Part shown: piece after piece, positions 62,887 through 64,000 of the stretch
How the letters are laid out: every line of letters starts with the position of its first letter
Numbering within the stretch: position 1 is the stretch's first letter
DNA from: JARRKU01 sp963675565
Lineage (GTDB): Bacteria; Desulfobacterota; Desulfobacteria; Desulfobacterales; Desulfosarcinaceae
Direction: 5' to 3'
Assembly: GCA_963675565.2 (NCBI GenBank)
Contig: CAXXYD010000004.1
Coordinates: 1,488,001-1,552,000 of the forward strand
DNA: 64,000 nucleotides
The notes under the pieces: model-generated
The model's database searches: none
What the model was told of the DNA's origin: nothing
Seen by the model: only the letters and a program-made list of their open reading frames with translations
Made by a program: the position numbers and the translations under genes

Positions 62887-62969
62887 CATCCCAGCTTAAT
62901 TAAGCGGCATGGACCAATGATCGGCCGCAAACGGTCGGCATCGGACTTCTTCATCGATAGGGGATTCGA

Positions 62970-63938
62970 ATGAATAATTGGCGAGCCTTTTTACGATCCA
63001 ACAACCTTGAACGCATATTGGATGGAAACAACTGCCCGGTGGCCAGGATGCGGCTATTCTCCCAGGGGATACAAACCAACAACAGGATTTTTTTGTATGA
63101 ACCCATTACCGGAGACAAAGGATGCCTGGCCTGCGGCAACTGTATCGACGCCTGCCCGGTGGTCCGTGAAAAAAGAAGGTTCGTGTTTACTCAGAATCAG
63201 CGGACGTCCATGGCCTTGGAAAACATTGTCAACACGGAGTGCCGGCGATGCTATGCCTGTGTTCGCGCCTGCCCGCAAGTGAGCAAACCGACCAAAGAGT
63301 TCGTGTTGGGTTTTCGCCGCGTGGAAAAGTTCATCCATGCTTTCACAGCCGTGCTGATTTTTGCCTTGGCGGCAACGGGCATCTTTCTTTTCCACTACAA
63401 GGCCATCATTCCCGGGTGGCAGCAATTCGGGTTTCGGTTGCTACACGCCTTTGCAGGCGTCTTGCTGCTTTCGACCCCAGCCCTGTTCTTCCTGCTGGAC
63501 CGTTCCCACTTCAAAAGAGCTGTAATCAACAACTTTCGTTTCGGGAAGGTGGACATCGCCTGGGTTAAGGATTTCTGGCATTTTTTGAAAAGCCCGCGAA
63601 AGTATCCGCTTCCCAACTGGAAGGAGTTCAATACCTACCACAAATTCTGGTTCGCCTATTTGCTGACCATCGTTCCAGCGATGGGAATTACCGGCTTCAT
63701 CAACCTGGTCGGGGAGCCGGGGGTTGGACCGTTTCTGTTCGCTTTCAGTTTTTGGATTCACTCTTTTTTTGCCTTAATAACGGATTTGCTGGTCCTGATG
63801 CACCTCTACTTCAAGCTTCTGCGGCACATTTTCTGGAATATAGCCGATATGAGCCGCAGTTATCAAAAACGCGGCCACCTGCACTACCCGTTTTTATACG
63901 ATCCGCGCTCGGAAAACCGGGACAAAGCGGTGCCATGA
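62970..63938 (+). CDS. Membrane 4Fe-4S / cytochrome b-like protein
   Basis: The product has 322 residues. The N-terminal domain has two 4Fe-4S sets (CLACGNCIDACPVV, CRRCYACVRACPQVSK). About five helices follow from residue 120, with His residues that could ligate haem (VEKFIHAFTAVL, RLLHAFAGVLLL, YHKFWFAYLL, LMHLYFKLLRH), as in formate-dehydrogenase gamma or thiosulfate-reductase type cytochromes b. It is probably the quinone-facing module of the fumarate-reductase-like enzyme in this cluster, but physical partnership is inference. The last 62 bases of the window hold no gene. Confidence 0.8.
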   Translation: MNNWRAFLRSNNLERILDGNNCPVARMRLFSQGIQTNNRIFLYEPITGDKGCLACGNCIDACPVVREKRRFVFTQNQRTSMALENIVNTECRRCYACVRACPQVSKPTKEFVLGFRRVEKFIHAFTAVLIFALAATGIFLFHYKAIIPGWQQFGFRLLHAFAGVLLLSTPALFFLLDRSHFKRAVINNFRFGKVDIAWVKDFWHFLKSPRKYPLPNWKEFNTYHKFWFAYLLTIVPAMGITGFINLVGEPGVGPFLFAFSFWIHSFFALITDLLVLMHLYFKLLRHIFWNIADMSRSYQKRGHLHYPFLYDPRSENRDKAVP

Positions 63939-64000
63939 ATCCATGACACCCGAAGCCGGCGCCGATCAGGCTTTATCTATCCATCCAAATTATATCCAAA

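Noticed and set aside
1..64000. CRISPR arrays, tRNA/rRNA genes, transposases and prophage genes
   Set aside because: Scanned by eye on both strands. No regularly spaced repeats, cloverleaf sequences or integrase/transposase motifs were recognised.

Overview
The window looks like a chromosomal segment of a sulfate-reducing or related Desulfobacterota bacterium (Desulfobacteraceae/Desulfosarcina-like). That placement is inference, from PEP-CTERM tails of the VPxPxAVWLLGSGLLGL type, a PHP-glycosyltransferase fusion beside pst genes, a TAXI-TRAP/fumarase/fumarate-reductase-like cluster and a probable selenoprotein. No rRNA, tRNA, CRISPR array or transposase was seen.

Region 1 (1-33 kb) is a surface and biofilm-matrix island. 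It opens with a truncated TPR lipoprotein (PrsT-like) and an exosortase. A minus-strand two-partner-secretion (TPS) operon follows: a 3455-aa filamentous haemagglutinin-type exoprotein (TpsA), a WG-repeat protein, the FhaC/ShlB-type transporter (TpsB), a DUF2341-lectin-ExbB fusion, ExbD, TonB, a porin and a coiled-coil protein. Next come an FKBP/thioredoxin lipoprotein, a Cys-rich periplasmic-binding-like protein, three PEP-CTERM-type proteins, a PilZ protein, a second exosortase interrupted by an in-frame TGA, and a CsgD-like LuxR regulator with a DUF1573 protein. Four short leaders (76-78 nt) precede the TpsA gene, two PEP-CTERM genes and the PilZ gene. All four share a 5' GGGTACTT block, a covarying stem-loop and a GCCC/GGGC terminator hairpin. 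The 5' block can pair with the terminator's 5' arm, so they look like a new attenuator or riboswitch family.

Region 2 (34-48 kb) is a phosphate-starvation region. A PHP-GT4 fusion is followed by two complete Pst systems (pstSCAB-phoU, then pstCASB-phoU) and phoB, with no phoR. Direct repeats of CTAACA-like half-sites at exact 11-bp spacing lie upstream of several of these genes and probably are this organism's Pho boxes.

Region 3 (48-53 kb) carries ornithine aminotransferase, a cyclic-2,3-diphosphoglycerate-synthetase-like GTPase-fold protein coupled to carbamate kinase, a 29-bp perfect inverted repeat, and a Cu/Zn-type permease. The permease frame contains two in-frame TGA codons. The first replaces the first Cys of the CSCG motif, and each TGA is followed by a SECIS-like hairpin, so this is probably a two-selenocysteine protein.

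Region 4 (53.6-64 kb) has YebG plus a truncated YebG copy, then an IclR regulator and a co-oriented cluster: an exported protein, a TAXI binding protein, DUF1850, a fused TRAP permease, a fumarate-reductase-like flavoprotein, an iron-sulfur subunit, two-subunit class I fumarase and a membrane 4Fe-4S/cytochrome b protein. This suggests uptake of an organic acid and its interconversion through fumarate/succinate, linked to the quinone pool.
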